From contig JAFZRB010000142.1 of NCBI GenBank assembly GCA_017620115.1, positions 1 through 5,018 of the forward strand: a stretch of DNA of 5,018 bases. Reading direction: 5' to 3'. Under the pieces are notes generated by a model. It had not been told where the DNA came from, searched no databases, and saw only the letters and a list, made by a program, of their open reading frames with translations. The DNA comes from Clostridia bacterium. GTDB lineage: Bacteria; Bacillota; Clostridia; Christensenellales; Aristaeellaceae. The position numbers and the translations under genes are program-made. Positions 1 to 5,018 of the stretch are shown piece after piece. Position 1 is the first letter of the stretch, and the number at the start of each line of letters is the position of its first letter.

Positions 1-29
1 AACGTGGGAGCTGAACAGTAAAACCTCAA

Positions 30-59
30 TTGACAATATGGCGATCTGCATTATAGAAT
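30..59 (+). promoter_or_regulatory. Sigma-A-type promoter of the transporter operon
   Basis: A perfect -35 box TTGACA lies at 30-35 and a five-of-six -10 box TAGAAT at 54-59, with an 18-bp spacer. An overlapping TATAGA at 52-57 (16-bp spacer) is a weaker alternative -10. Transcription should begin near 65-68, giving a leader of about 60 nt before the ATG at 126. No clear paired direct repeats for an AraC-type activator are visible in the 29 bases upstream, but an operator could lie outside the window. The boxes are seen directly; their activity is inferred. Confidence 0.65.
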
Positions 60-70
60 TAACATATCAG

Positions 71-88
71 GCGGCGAATGAGCGCCGC
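71..88 (+). promoter_or_regulatory. 5' leader hairpin of the operon mRNA
   Basis: GCGGCG at 71-76 pairs perfectly with CGCCGC at 83-88 around the loop AATGAG. It lies a few bases downstream of the predicted transcription start. It has no T-tract after it, so it is not a terminator. The likely role is protection of the 5' end of the transcript, or it may be incidental in GC-rich DNA. It does not occlude the ribosome binding site at 111-117. Confidence 0.35.
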
Positions 89-110
89 AGAGCGATAACC
101 AACGATGCAA

Positions 111-117
111 AAGGAGG
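111..117 (+). promoter_or_regulatory. Ribosome binding site of the solute-binding protein gene
   Basis: AAGGAGG at 111-117, eight bases before ATG 126, is a near-consensus Shine-Dalgarno sequence. It decides the start. The in-frame ATG at 105 lies upstream of this site and would add seven residues (MQKEEGF) in front of the signal peptide, with the site itself inside the coding sequence. The start at 126 is therefore preferred. Confidence 0.85.
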
Positions 118-125
118 AAGGATTC

Positions 126-1481
126 ATGCGTAAGTTCCTGTCAGGACTCCTGGTACTGATGCTGGCTCTCACGATCTTCAGCGGCATCGGCGCGACCCCG
201 GCGAAGGCCGCGGGCGAAGAGCTCAAGTTCTACGACAATAACTCCACCGCGGCCAGAACGGCTTTCTTCGAGAAGACGTTCGACGAGTACTATGAGGCGA
301 CCGGCGTCCGCTTCATCTATGAAGGCCAGCCCTGGGCCAACTCCGCCACGACGGTGACGACCATGTTCGCCGGCGGCAACGGCCCCGATGTGTACACCTT
401 CCTTGGCAACGAGGAAGTGGCCGTGAAGAACGGCTGGCTGTACGCCATCGACGACTGGATCGAGGAAAACGGCGACAAGTATGTCGGCCTGGTGACCAAC
501 TGGTACTGGCCGAATGAGAAAGCCGCCTACGGCCACTGCTACGGCTTCCCGGATGCCACCATGGGCAAGGGCATCTACTACCGCAAAGACTGGGTTGAGG
601 AGATCGGCTACGAGATCCCCACCGGCAAGGACTGGAACTGGGCCGCTTTCTGGGATCTGGCCGAGAAGCTGACCGACAAGAGCAAGAACCGCTACGGCTT
701 CGCGTTCCGCGGCGGCTCCGGCTCCGGCGACTGGTGCAACAACTACCTGGGTGCTTACACAGCTTCCTATGCCTATGATCCGGAAACCCTGCTGTGGCCC
801 TCTGAGGGGATGAAGGCCGGTTTGAAGGACTACACCGACAGCTGGCTCAACGGCATCGCCCCGGAGGACAGCCTCAACTGGGGCTGGTCTGAGCAGATCG
901 ACGGCTTCTGCTCCGGCCTGGTGGGCCTGTTCTACAACGACTCCGACTGCTTCCCCTTCATGATGGAGCGCATGGAGGAAGGCACCTGGGGCGTGCTGCC
1001 CATGCCCTATGACAACGACGGTATCGGCATCCAGGGCGGCCTGAACGCCACTTATGCTTACGCCATCAGCGCCAGCTCCAAGAACATCGAGGGCTGCCTG
1101 GGCCTGATGGAGTTCCTGTGCGAGCCGGACCGCTGCGCCGAGTACGCCATCATGATGGGTTCCATCCCGGTGCGCCTTGACGCGATGGAGAACGAATACT
1201 TCTCTGAGAACGGCCCTCTGGGCGCGTTCGTCGAAGCCTTGAACAACCCCGACGTCTGCCTGGGCGGCCAGCTGGTCGGCATGAACAAGACCGAATGGGC
1301 GGGCTACACTTACGACCTCGGCGCGGAGATGCAGATGTATCTGCTGGGCGAGATGACCTTCGACGAGCTGTTCGAGGGTCTGGAGGAGTGGAACCAGACG
1401 GCCATTACCAACTACCTGAAGGAGAATCCCGACAAGGTGAGGGATATCTACCGCATGAGCGATTTCCTCGAAGCCGAATAA
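126..1481 (+). CDS. ABC transporter extracellular solute-binding protein, family 1 (CUT1 sugar type)
   Basis: A 451-residue exported protein that captures a carbohydrate and delivers it to the two permeases encoded downstream. Residues 1-28 form a signal peptide: positive MRK, a hydrophobic core at about 4-22, and AKA at 26-28 as the probable signal peptidase I site. No cysteine lipobox is present, which is unusual for a Firmicute binding protein. The mature part has the family-1 hallmark GGNGPDVYTF at about 83-92 and many aromatic residues (for example the WYW and YY clusters near 125-160) suited to stacking on sugar rings. Length fits the family. The mature chain has eight cysteines, many for this class. 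The gene is first in the operon, directly behind a strong promoter, and a stable hairpin follows it. The family is clear from sequence; the exact sugar is not. The start at 126 is chosen by the Shine-Dalgarno sequence. Confidence 0.93.
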   Translation: MRKFLSGLLVLMLALTIFSGIGATPAKAAGEELKFYDNNSTAARTAFFEKTFDEYYEATGVRFIYEGQPWANSATTVTTMFAGGNGPDVYTFLGNEEVAVKNGWLYAIDDWIEENGDKYVGLVTNWYWPNEKAAYGHCYGFPDATMGKGIYYRKDWVEEIGYEIPTGKDWNWAAFWDLAEKLTDKSKNRYGFAFRGGSGSGDWCNNYLGAYTASYAYDPETLLWPSEGMKAGLKDYTDSWLNGIAPEDSLNWGWSEQIDGFCSGLVGLFYNDSDCFPFMMERMEEGTWGVLPMPYDNDGIGIQGGLNATYAYAISASSKNIEGCLGLMEFLCEPDRCAEYAIMMGSIPVRLDAMENEYFSENGPLGAFVEALNNPDVCLGGQLVGMNKTEWAGYTYDLGAEMQMYLLGEMTFDELFEGLEEWNQTAITNYLKENPDKVRDIYRMSDFLEAE

Positions 1482-1524
1482 CACTCTGCGTTCTGCCCAG
1501 CGGCAGCAACGCGTAGCGACTGAA

Positions 1525-1564
1525 AAGCGCTGCCGGTGGCGGTAACCAGCCGCCGGCAGCGCTT
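1525..1564 (+). terminator. Intercistronic hairpin / partial terminator after the binding-protein gene
   Basis: The arm at 1525-1540 pairs with 1549-1564 in a 16-bp stem (twelve perfect outer pairs, then four more including one G-U) around an 8-nt loop. Four A residues precede it and a T-rich stretch (CATACTTTG) follows, so it resembles an attenuated rho-independent terminator. In sugar ABC operons such as malEFG, a stable structure between the binding-protein and permease genes raises the level of the first gene's mRNA. That role is inferred here from position. The segment 1501-1507 (CGGCAGC) could pair with 1529-1535 instead, giving an alternative fold. Confidence 0.7.
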
Positions 1565-1615
1565 CATACTTTGTGTGCGCCGCGCGCGAAAAAAAACGCG
1601 TTTGGGGCGCGCCCT

Positions 1616-1621
1616 GGAGGG
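1616..1621 (+). promoter_or_regulatory. Ribosome binding site of the first permease gene
   Basis: GGAGGG at 1616-1621 lies seven bases before ATG 1629. It favours that start over the in-frame ATG at 1536, which falls inside the hairpin stem at 1525-1564 and would add a basic 31-residue extension not expected in the family. A 10-nt self-complementary GC run (1605-1614) sits immediately upstream of the site and could slightly modulate access. Confidence 0.75.
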
Positions 1622-1628
1622 ATTGCAA

Positions 1629-2576
1629 ATGGCCGAAAAATTGCATGCGCCGAAGAGAGCGATCAGGTCTCTTCAATTCAACAAATGGTATGAGCCGTAT
1701 CTTCTGCTCACGCCCATGCTGCTCATGCTGGGATTTCTGTTCCTCTATCCCATCGTTCTCAGCTGGTGCATGGCCTTTCAGAAGTACAAGCTGACCGAGC
1801 TTTACGACGTGTATTTCTATAAGCCGGATCAGCTGTTCACGAATTTCATCACTCTTTTCAAGAGGGATCGGTATATCTCGCGCGTGACGCTTACCTCGCT
1901 GTACATGACCCCTCTGCTGGTGGCGGTATCGACCGTCTTCGGCCTGACCGCCGCGTTGGCGCTGAACAAGAAGATTCCGCTGCGCGGCGTGTTTCAGACG
2001 ATCATCTTTCTGCCGAGCGCCATTTCCGGCTTTCTGACGTCGATCATGTTCCGCTGGATGGCCAACGCGGAGTACGGCGTGTTCAACGATCTGCTGATGC
2101 GGGTATTCCACATTACGAGCGAGAAGATCAGCTTCCTGTCTTCTCCGACGCCAGCTATCATCATCGTGGTGATGGCGACGGTGTGGGTCGCCACGCCGGG
2201 CTACGCCATGACGCTGCTGGCGGCCATGCAGTCCATCCCCAAGGACATCGAGGAGGCCGCCGAGATCGACGGCTGCAACGCCGTGAAGCGCGTGTGGTAT
2301 ATCACGCTGCCCTACATCAAACCGACGTTTGTGATCATGTTCCTGCTCAAATTCATCTGGTCGTTCAACTACATGGATATTGTGAATACGGTCACGGGCG
2401 GCGGTCCCGCGTTCAAGACCACGACGCTGCCCATGTACATGTACTCGCTGGGCTTCTCGACCTACGACTTCGGCCGCGCGGCCGCGCTGGGCCTGTGCGT
2501 GCTGGCCGGGCTGGGGCTTTTCGTGATCGTGTACATGAAGCTGACCAAATATGAAAAGGCAGGTGAGGACTTTTGA
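1629..2576 (+). CDS. Sugar ABC transporter permease, MalF/UgpA type
   Basis: A 315-residue integral membrane protein, one half of the channel through which the captured sugar crosses the cytoplasmic membrane. Six hydrophobic segments are visible at about 25-47, 90-112, 122-143, 175-199, 233-251 and 283-304. The cytoplasmic EAA loop that docks on the ATPase is at about 209-231 (EEAAEIDGCN followed by LPYIKP), matching the EAA-x3-DG-x9-I-x-LP consensus. The LTPMLLMLGFLFLYPI first segment and the GGGPAFKTTTLPMYMY stretch near 257-272 are typical of the MalF/UgpA partner rather than MalG/UgpE. It lies 147 bp after the binding-protein gene and overlaps the next permease by 4 bp. No large MalF-like periplasmic loop is present, as usual in Gram-positive relatives. 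Substrate unknown. Confidence 0.93.
   Translation: MAEKLHAPKRAIRSLQFNKWYEPYLLLTPMLLMLGFLFLYPIVLSWCMAFQKYKLTELYDVYFYKPDQLFTNFITLFKRDRYISRVTLTSLYMTPLLVAVSTVFGLTAALALNKKIPLRGVFQTIIFLPSAISGFLTSIMFRWMANAEYGVFNDLLMRVFHITSEKISFLSSPTPAIIIVVMATVWVATPGYAMTLLAAMQSIPKDIEEAAEIDGCNAVKRVWYITLPYIKPTFVIMFLLKFIWSFNYMDIVNTVTGGGPAFKTTTLPMYMYSLGFSTYDFGRAAALGLCVLAGLGLFVIVYMKLTKYEKAGEDF
2561..2566 (+). promoter_or_regulatory. Ribosome binding site deciding a TTG start
   Basis: AGGTGA at 2561-2566 matches the 3' half of the full Shine-Dalgarno consensus and sits six bases before TTG 2573. It lies inside the last codons of the upstream permease. The next in-frame ATG is within the first membrane segment, too late to be the start, so the TTG is well supported. 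Confidence 0.7.
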
Positions 2577-3463
2577 CCGGCATCAACGCAGCAAAAGCCC
2601 CTGCAAAGGAGAAAAAGACGCTCTCTCGTTCCGCGCGCAATCGGATTGGCAATTCAATCCGCTATGTCGTGCTGGCTATTCTCGCTTTGTTCGCTTTTTT
2701 CCCCATGTATTGGATCGCGCAGACGGGCTTCAAGGCATATAACGAGATCATCAATCTGGATAAGGTCACCTACTGGCCGCACAATTGGACGCTGGAGAAC
2801 TTCCAGAAGCTGTTTGTGGAGTTCAAGTACTGGACCTACGTGGGCAACACGGTTAAGGTGGGTTGCATCACCGGCGCGATCGTCGTGGCGCTCACCTCGC
2901 TGGGCGGCTACGGTCTCGCCCGCTACAAATTCAGGGGTAAGGCAGCTGTCACGGGCATATTCCTGCTGGTGCAGATCGCGCCCGTCATGCTGAGCCAGAT
3001 CCCGATCTACGCCATGTTTTCCAAGATGGGCCTGATCGGCACGCACACCGGCCTGACCATGTTGTTCATCTCCATGTCGGTGCCCTTCAACACGGTGACG
3101 ATGCGCTCGTTCTTCGAGCGCGTGCCTGTGGCCATCGAGGAGGCGGCGTTCGTGGATGGCTGCAACCGTGTGCAGACGCTGTTCAAGATCGTGCTGCCCA
3201 ATTTGAAACCGGGCCTTGTGACGGTGTTTATCAACGGCTTCACGCTGGCCTGGAACGACATCATCACCGCCACGCTGTTCGTTCAGACGCGCAGCAAGTG
3301 GACGGTCAACGTGGGCCTGAAGTCGCTGATCGGCAAGGTGTCCATCGACTGGGGGCAGCTGATGGCCGGCGCGTTCCTCACGATGATTCCCTCAATCATC
3401 CTTTTCATCGTCACCCAGAAGGCGCTGGTTTCCGGCTCTCCGATGGGCTCCGTAAAGGGCTGA
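2573..3463 (+). CDS. Sugar ABC transporter permease, MalG/UgpE type
   Basis: A 296-residue membrane protein that pairs with the upstream permease to form the channel. After a basic cytoplasmic N-terminus, hydrophobic segments occur at about 30-50, 92-115, 125-147, 157-173, 213-232 and 264-284. The EAA loop is at about 190-212 (EEAAFVDGCN followed by IVLPNLKP). The protein ends in GSVKG, the usual C-terminus of MalG/UgpE-like permeases. The start codon is TTG, overlapping the previous gene's stop as TTGA, which indicates translational coupling and matched stoichiometry. No ATPase gene follows, so the complex probably recruits a shared MsmK/UgpC-type ATPase encoded elsewhere; that is inference from how CUT1 systems usually work. 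Family assignment is firm; substrate is not determinable. Confidence 0.93.
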   Translation: MTGINAAKAPAKEKKTLSRSARNRIGNSIRYVVLAILALFAFFPMYWIAQTGFKAYNEIINLDKVTYWPHNWTLENFQKLFVEFKYWTYVGNTVKVGCITGAIVVALTSLGGYGLARYKFRGKAAVTGIFLLVQIAPVMLSQIPIYAMFSKMGLIGTHTGLTMLFISMSVPFNTVTMRSFFERVPVAIEEAAFVDGCNRVQTLFKIVLPNLKPGLVTVFINGFTLAWNDIITATLFVQTRSKWTVNVGLKSLIGKVSIDWGQLMAGAFLTMIPSIILFIVTQKALVSGSPMGSVKG

Positions 3464-3511
3464 GGAGAAAAGTGGGGGGCCTTCTCTCCCGGGTTGATGC
3501 TGCGTTACCGA

Positions 3512-3535
3512 TGGGCGCATAACGCTATGCGCCCA
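3512..3535 (+). terminator. Perfect hairpin between the permease and regulator genes
   Basis: TGGGCGCATA (3512-3521) and TATGCGCCCA (3526-3535) form a perfect 10-bp stem with the 4-nt loop ACGC, 49 bp after the permease stop. No T-tract follows, so it is not a canonical rho-independent terminator. It could protect the 3' end of the transporter mRNA, weaken read-through into the regulator gene, or be a palindromic protein-binding site. A weak promoter-like pair for the regulator (TTGATG at 3494-3499, CATAAC at 3518-3523) overlaps it, and I would not rely on that pair. Confidence 0.45.
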
Positions 3536-3594
3536 CCGGCCCACGTTGCGATACAGGATACATGGAAGCGTTTGTTCCCGAAGAAACAATGCGC

Positions 3595-3600
3595 GAGGAA
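3595..3600 (+). promoter_or_regulatory. Ribosome binding site of the AraC-family regulator
   Basis: GAGGAA at 3595-3600 lies three bases before ATG 3604 (five from the GAGG core). The earlier in-frame ATGs at 3562 and 3589 have only weak or no purine-rich sites in front of them, so 3604 is the preferred start. A start at 3562 would add 14 residues and cannot be fully excluded. Confidence 0.55.
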
Positions 3601-3603
3601 ACT

Positions 3604-4458
3604 ATGCCAAACACACTATATATGGAAGAACAGGTCGCGCCAGGCGAACCGCCCGTGCGCGTGATGTCGTCCTACCACACCACCAACATCAGGCACGATC
3701 ACGACTTCTACGAGCTGGTCTACGTGACCGAGGGCTTTTGCCTGCACGACGCGGGCGGCCAGGTGGCGCTGCTCATGGAGGGAGACATCTTCATTCTCAA
3801 GCCCTGGATAAAACATAAATACAGCGGCAACCGCGTCACGCGCATCTACAACTGCGTGTTCAGCCTGGAAGCCGTGGGCGACTGCCTGGAGGAGCTCCGG
3901 CGCATGCCCGGTCTGGATCAGCTGTTCAGCCCGGATCTTACCGCGAGCATACCCCGGCTGCACCTCACGCTCAGCGAGCGCAAGGCGTTTCTGCGGCTGA
4001 TCTCCTGCATGTACGAGGAAAGCGTACTCCATCCCACCGGCTGGCGCATCTGCCTTAAAAACCTGCTGGGCTACCTGCTGGTGGAATACGCGCGCGCGTA
4101 TCAGGCGCACGTGGGCGGCGACGCGGAGAGCGGCGCCTATTCGGCCTATATGATCCAGGCTCTCGGCTACGTCGACGAGTATTACGGCGACTGCGGCCTC
4201 ACCGTGCAGGACATCGCCGCGCGGGTGGGTGTCTCGGGAGACTACCTCTCCCGCCAGTTCCGCCAGGTGATCGGCATTCCCGCCCAGGAGTACCTCAGGC
4301 GCTATCGCTTCGCGCGCTCCATGGAGCTGCTGCAGGCGGGCGTGTCGGTGGGACAGGTGGCAAAGCAGGTGGGCTTTTGCAGCCTGTCCTATTTTTCAAG
4401 GGAATTCAAGCGCGAAATGGGCGTAACGCCCACGCAGTACAAAATGCAGAACGACTGA
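3604..4458 (+). CDS. AraC/XylS-family transcriptional regulator with cupin-like sensor domain
   Basis: A cytoplasmic DNA-binding protein of 284 residues (298 if started at 3562) that probably controls the adjacent transporter operon in response to its sugar. The N-terminal half resembles an AraC cupin-like ligand-binding fold: HDHDFYELVYV at 31-41, a GD turn, and LKPWIKH about 30 residues later. The C-terminal 88 residues hold the two helix-turn-helix motifs, at about 199-224 (LTVQDIAARVGVSGDYLSRQ) and 247-273 (VSVGQVAKQVGFCSLSYFSR). They are joined by the usual EYLRRYRFARSMELL linker helix and end in GVTPTQYK. It is encoded 140 bp downstream of the second permease on the same strand, so it may be co-transcribed or have its own weak promoter. 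The regulatory target is inferred from neighbourhood. Ligand unknown. Confidence 0.9.
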   Translation: MPNTLYMEEQVAPGEPPVRVMSSYHTTNIRHDHDFYELVYVTEGFCLHDAGGQVALLMEGDIFILKPWIKHKYSGNRVTRIYNCVFSLEAVGDCLEELRRMPGLDQLFSPDLTASIPRLHLTLSERKAFLRLISCMYEESVLHPTGWRICLKNLLGYLLVEYARAYQAHVGGDAESGAYSAYMIQALGYVDEYYGDCGLTVQDIAARVGVSGDYLSRQFRQVIGIPAQEYLRRYRFARSMELLQAGVSVGQVAKQVGFCSLSYFSREFKREMGVTPTQYKMQND

Positions 4459-4468
4459 CACTTCTGGC

Positions 4469-4515
4469 TGGGCAGGTTTCCGTCCGCTATAGCCTGCCGG
4501 GATGCCCACATTTTT
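4469..4515 (+). terminator. Candidate terminator after the regulator gene
   Basis: GGCAGG (4471-4476) can pair with CCTGCC (4493-4498). Alternatively, TGGGCA (4469-4474) can pair with TGCCCA (4503-4508), which lies two bases before a five-T run at 4511-4515. The second pairing places the stem correctly against the T-tract but has a long internal loop. The two pairings are mutually exclusive. Position directly after the stop at 4458 supports a terminator role, but the structure is not ideal. The rest of 4459-4617 shows no gene. Confidence 0.4.
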
Positions 4516-4617
4516 ATCGCCCGGGCACGTACAACTGAGCGCATTGATTCTTCTTCGACGCGGCGGACGCTTCCCGCCTCTTTTCAAAACAGAGTACAAA
4601 GCGTGAGACCGGATATC

Positions 4618-4845
4618 TTACATTTTCTCGGCCTGCTGCTCAGGCGTCTCGAGATGGGGATAAGGCGGATTGGGATCCCTGAAGCTGCCGTTGTACACGC
4701 GAACCCTGTCGCGCATCTTGCCGCCGAGCAGCTTGTAGACCGGAAGCCCCGCTTCCTTGCCCGCGATGTCCCACAGCGCCATTTCGATGGTGCTTACCAG
4801 CTTGCCCCACGGCTTGAAGCCGCCGCCCCGACGAATGCGCCACAT
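4618..4845 (-). pseudogene. Remnant of a mandelate racemase/muconate lactonizing enzyme (enolase superfamily) gene
   Basis: Seventy-five codons on the - strand encode a stretch ending the N-terminal capping domain and entering the barrel of this family: GKLVSTIEMALWDIAGK followed by GLPVYKLLGGKMRDRVRVYNG. Intact members are roughly 350-420 residues and catalyse proton abstraction alpha to a carboxylate, often sugar-acid dehydration. Here about 80-100 N-terminal residues are missing. An in-frame TGA lies four codons before the ATG at 4845, and the DNA beyond it is AT-rich and non-coding. The reading frame ends at TAA 4618-4620 directly after AEKM, and I see no continuation of the family in any frame beyond it. 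The barrel lysines and metal ligands are therefore absent and the product cannot be active. No good ribosome binding site precedes the ATG. An assembly junction at one end is an alternative to decay. Confidence 0.75.
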
Positions 4846-4882
4846 GATGCTGCTTCATCGCTCTCACTCGCTTTCTCTCTTG

Positions 4883-4910
4883 ATTATATCACTCCTTGTC
4901 TTTTTCGCAA
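4883..4910 (-). promoter_or_regulatory. Promoter-like pair reading into the enzyme remnant
   Basis: On the - strand a perfect TATAAT lies at 4883-4888, with TTGCGA (four of six) at 4905-4910 and a 16-bp spacer. It would start transcription near 4876 and read into the truncated enzyme gene. An AAGGAG on the same strand at 4892-4897 lies upstream of the -10 box and has no start codon at a usable distance. The sites are seen directly; whether they act is unknown, and AT-rich DNA gives such matches by chance. Confidence 0.35.
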
Positions 4911-4953
4911 CATTAATCAGTGACTACCTAGAGAGATCAAAACTCGGTAAAAA

Positions 4954-5018
4954 CATACTTACGCGGGGAAAGAAGAAAAGTATGCTTTCCGTGGTTTTGG
5001 AGCAGTTTGTTTCCCCGC
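4954..5018. repeat. Nested inverted repeats at the right edge of the window
   Basis: GCGGGGAAA at 4963-4971 is exactly inverted as TTTCCCCGC at 5010-5018, the last nine bases of the window. Interleaved with it, CATACTT at 4954-4960 is inverted as AAGTATG at 4978-4984. The DNA from about 4860 is more AT-rich than the rest and holds no supported gene. An ATG at 4982 opens twelve codons to the edge (MLSVVLEQFVSP), too short to call. It could be a mobile-element end, a regulatory region of the next gene, or an edge artefact of assembly. Confidence 0.4.

Noticed and set aside
78..98. A six-codon upstream ORF (MSAAER) in the leader
   Set aside because: It has no ribosome binding site, its ATG is in the loop of the leader hairpin, and no stalling-type residue pattern is visible.
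105..125. Earlier in-frame ATG for the solute-binding protein
   Set aside because: The strong ribosome binding site lies after it, and it would put acidic residues in front of a signal peptide that is complete from 126.
1536..1628. A 31-residue N-terminal extension of the first permease
   Set aside because: The ATG sits inside a hairpin stem with no ribosome binding site, while ATG 1629 has GGAGGG at good spacing and gives the normal family N-terminus.
141..2111. A 656-codon open frame on the - strand, antisense to the binding protein and first permease
   Set aside because: It is a shadow of GC-rich third positions on the + strand. Its protein is low-complexity (rich in A, V, G, H, Q), matches no family I recognise, and runs through the intercistronic hairpin.
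4396..4599. A 67-codon - strand open frame that might continue the truncated enzyme
   Set aside because: Its translation shows no enolase-superfamily motif and it overlaps the end of the AraC gene.
4603..4923. A 106-codon + strand open frame over the enzyme remnant
   Set aside because: It is antisense to clear mandelate racemase-family sequence and its protein resembles no family.
1..5018. CRISPR arrays, tRNA or rRNA genes, riboswitches
   Set aside because: No regularly spaced repeats, tRNA-like cloverleaf or recognisable rRNA or riboswitch core was seen on reading both strands. This was by eye, so a covariance-model search would be needed to exclude small RNAs.

Overview
The window reads as a chromosomal piece (or short contig) from a fairly GC-rich anaerobic Firmicute. 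I infer a gut-type Clostridia/Christensenellales relative, from strong GGAGG-type ribosome binding sites, GC-rich third codon positions, a TTG start, and a CUT1-type sugar transporter without its own ATPase gene. The taxon is an inference and cannot be proven from this sequence.

Layout. Positions 1-125 hold a good sigma-A-type promoter (TTGACA at 30-35, TAGAAT at 54-59), a small leader hairpin and a strong ribosome binding site. Then come, all on the + strand: a family-1 extracellular solute-binding protein (126-1481); a very stable intercistronic hairpin (1525-1564); a MalF/UgpA-type permease (1629-2576); a MalG/UgpE-type permease whose TTG start overlaps the previous stop (2573-3463); a spacer with a perfect 10-bp hairpin (3512-3535); and an AraC-family regulator with an N-terminal cupin-like sensor (3604-4458). 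A candidate terminator follows at 4469-4515. On the - strand, 4618-4845 is a 75-codon remnant of a mandelate racemase/muconate lactonizing enzyme (enolase superfamily) gene, cut at both ends. From about 4860 to the end the DNA is visibly more AT-rich. It carries a - strand promoter-like pair and nested inverted repeats that end exactly at the window edge.

How it works together. The binding protein captures a carbohydrate outside the membrane, and the two permeases form the heterodimeric channel. The ATPase must be supplied from elsewhere, as is usual for CUT1 systems using a shared MsmK/UgpC-type subunit. The AraC protein probably senses the sugar or a derivative and controls the operon. The hairpin after the first gene probably allows more binding protein than permease to be made. 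The enolase-superfamily relic hints that sugar-acid or sugar dehydration chemistry was once encoded next door, but the transported substrate cannot be named.

I see no convincing undescribed system. The points most worth a second look are the enolase-superfamily relic with the abrupt composition change beside it, the inverted repeats at the right edge, the intercistronic hairpin, and a binding protein that lacks a lipobox and has eight cysteines.
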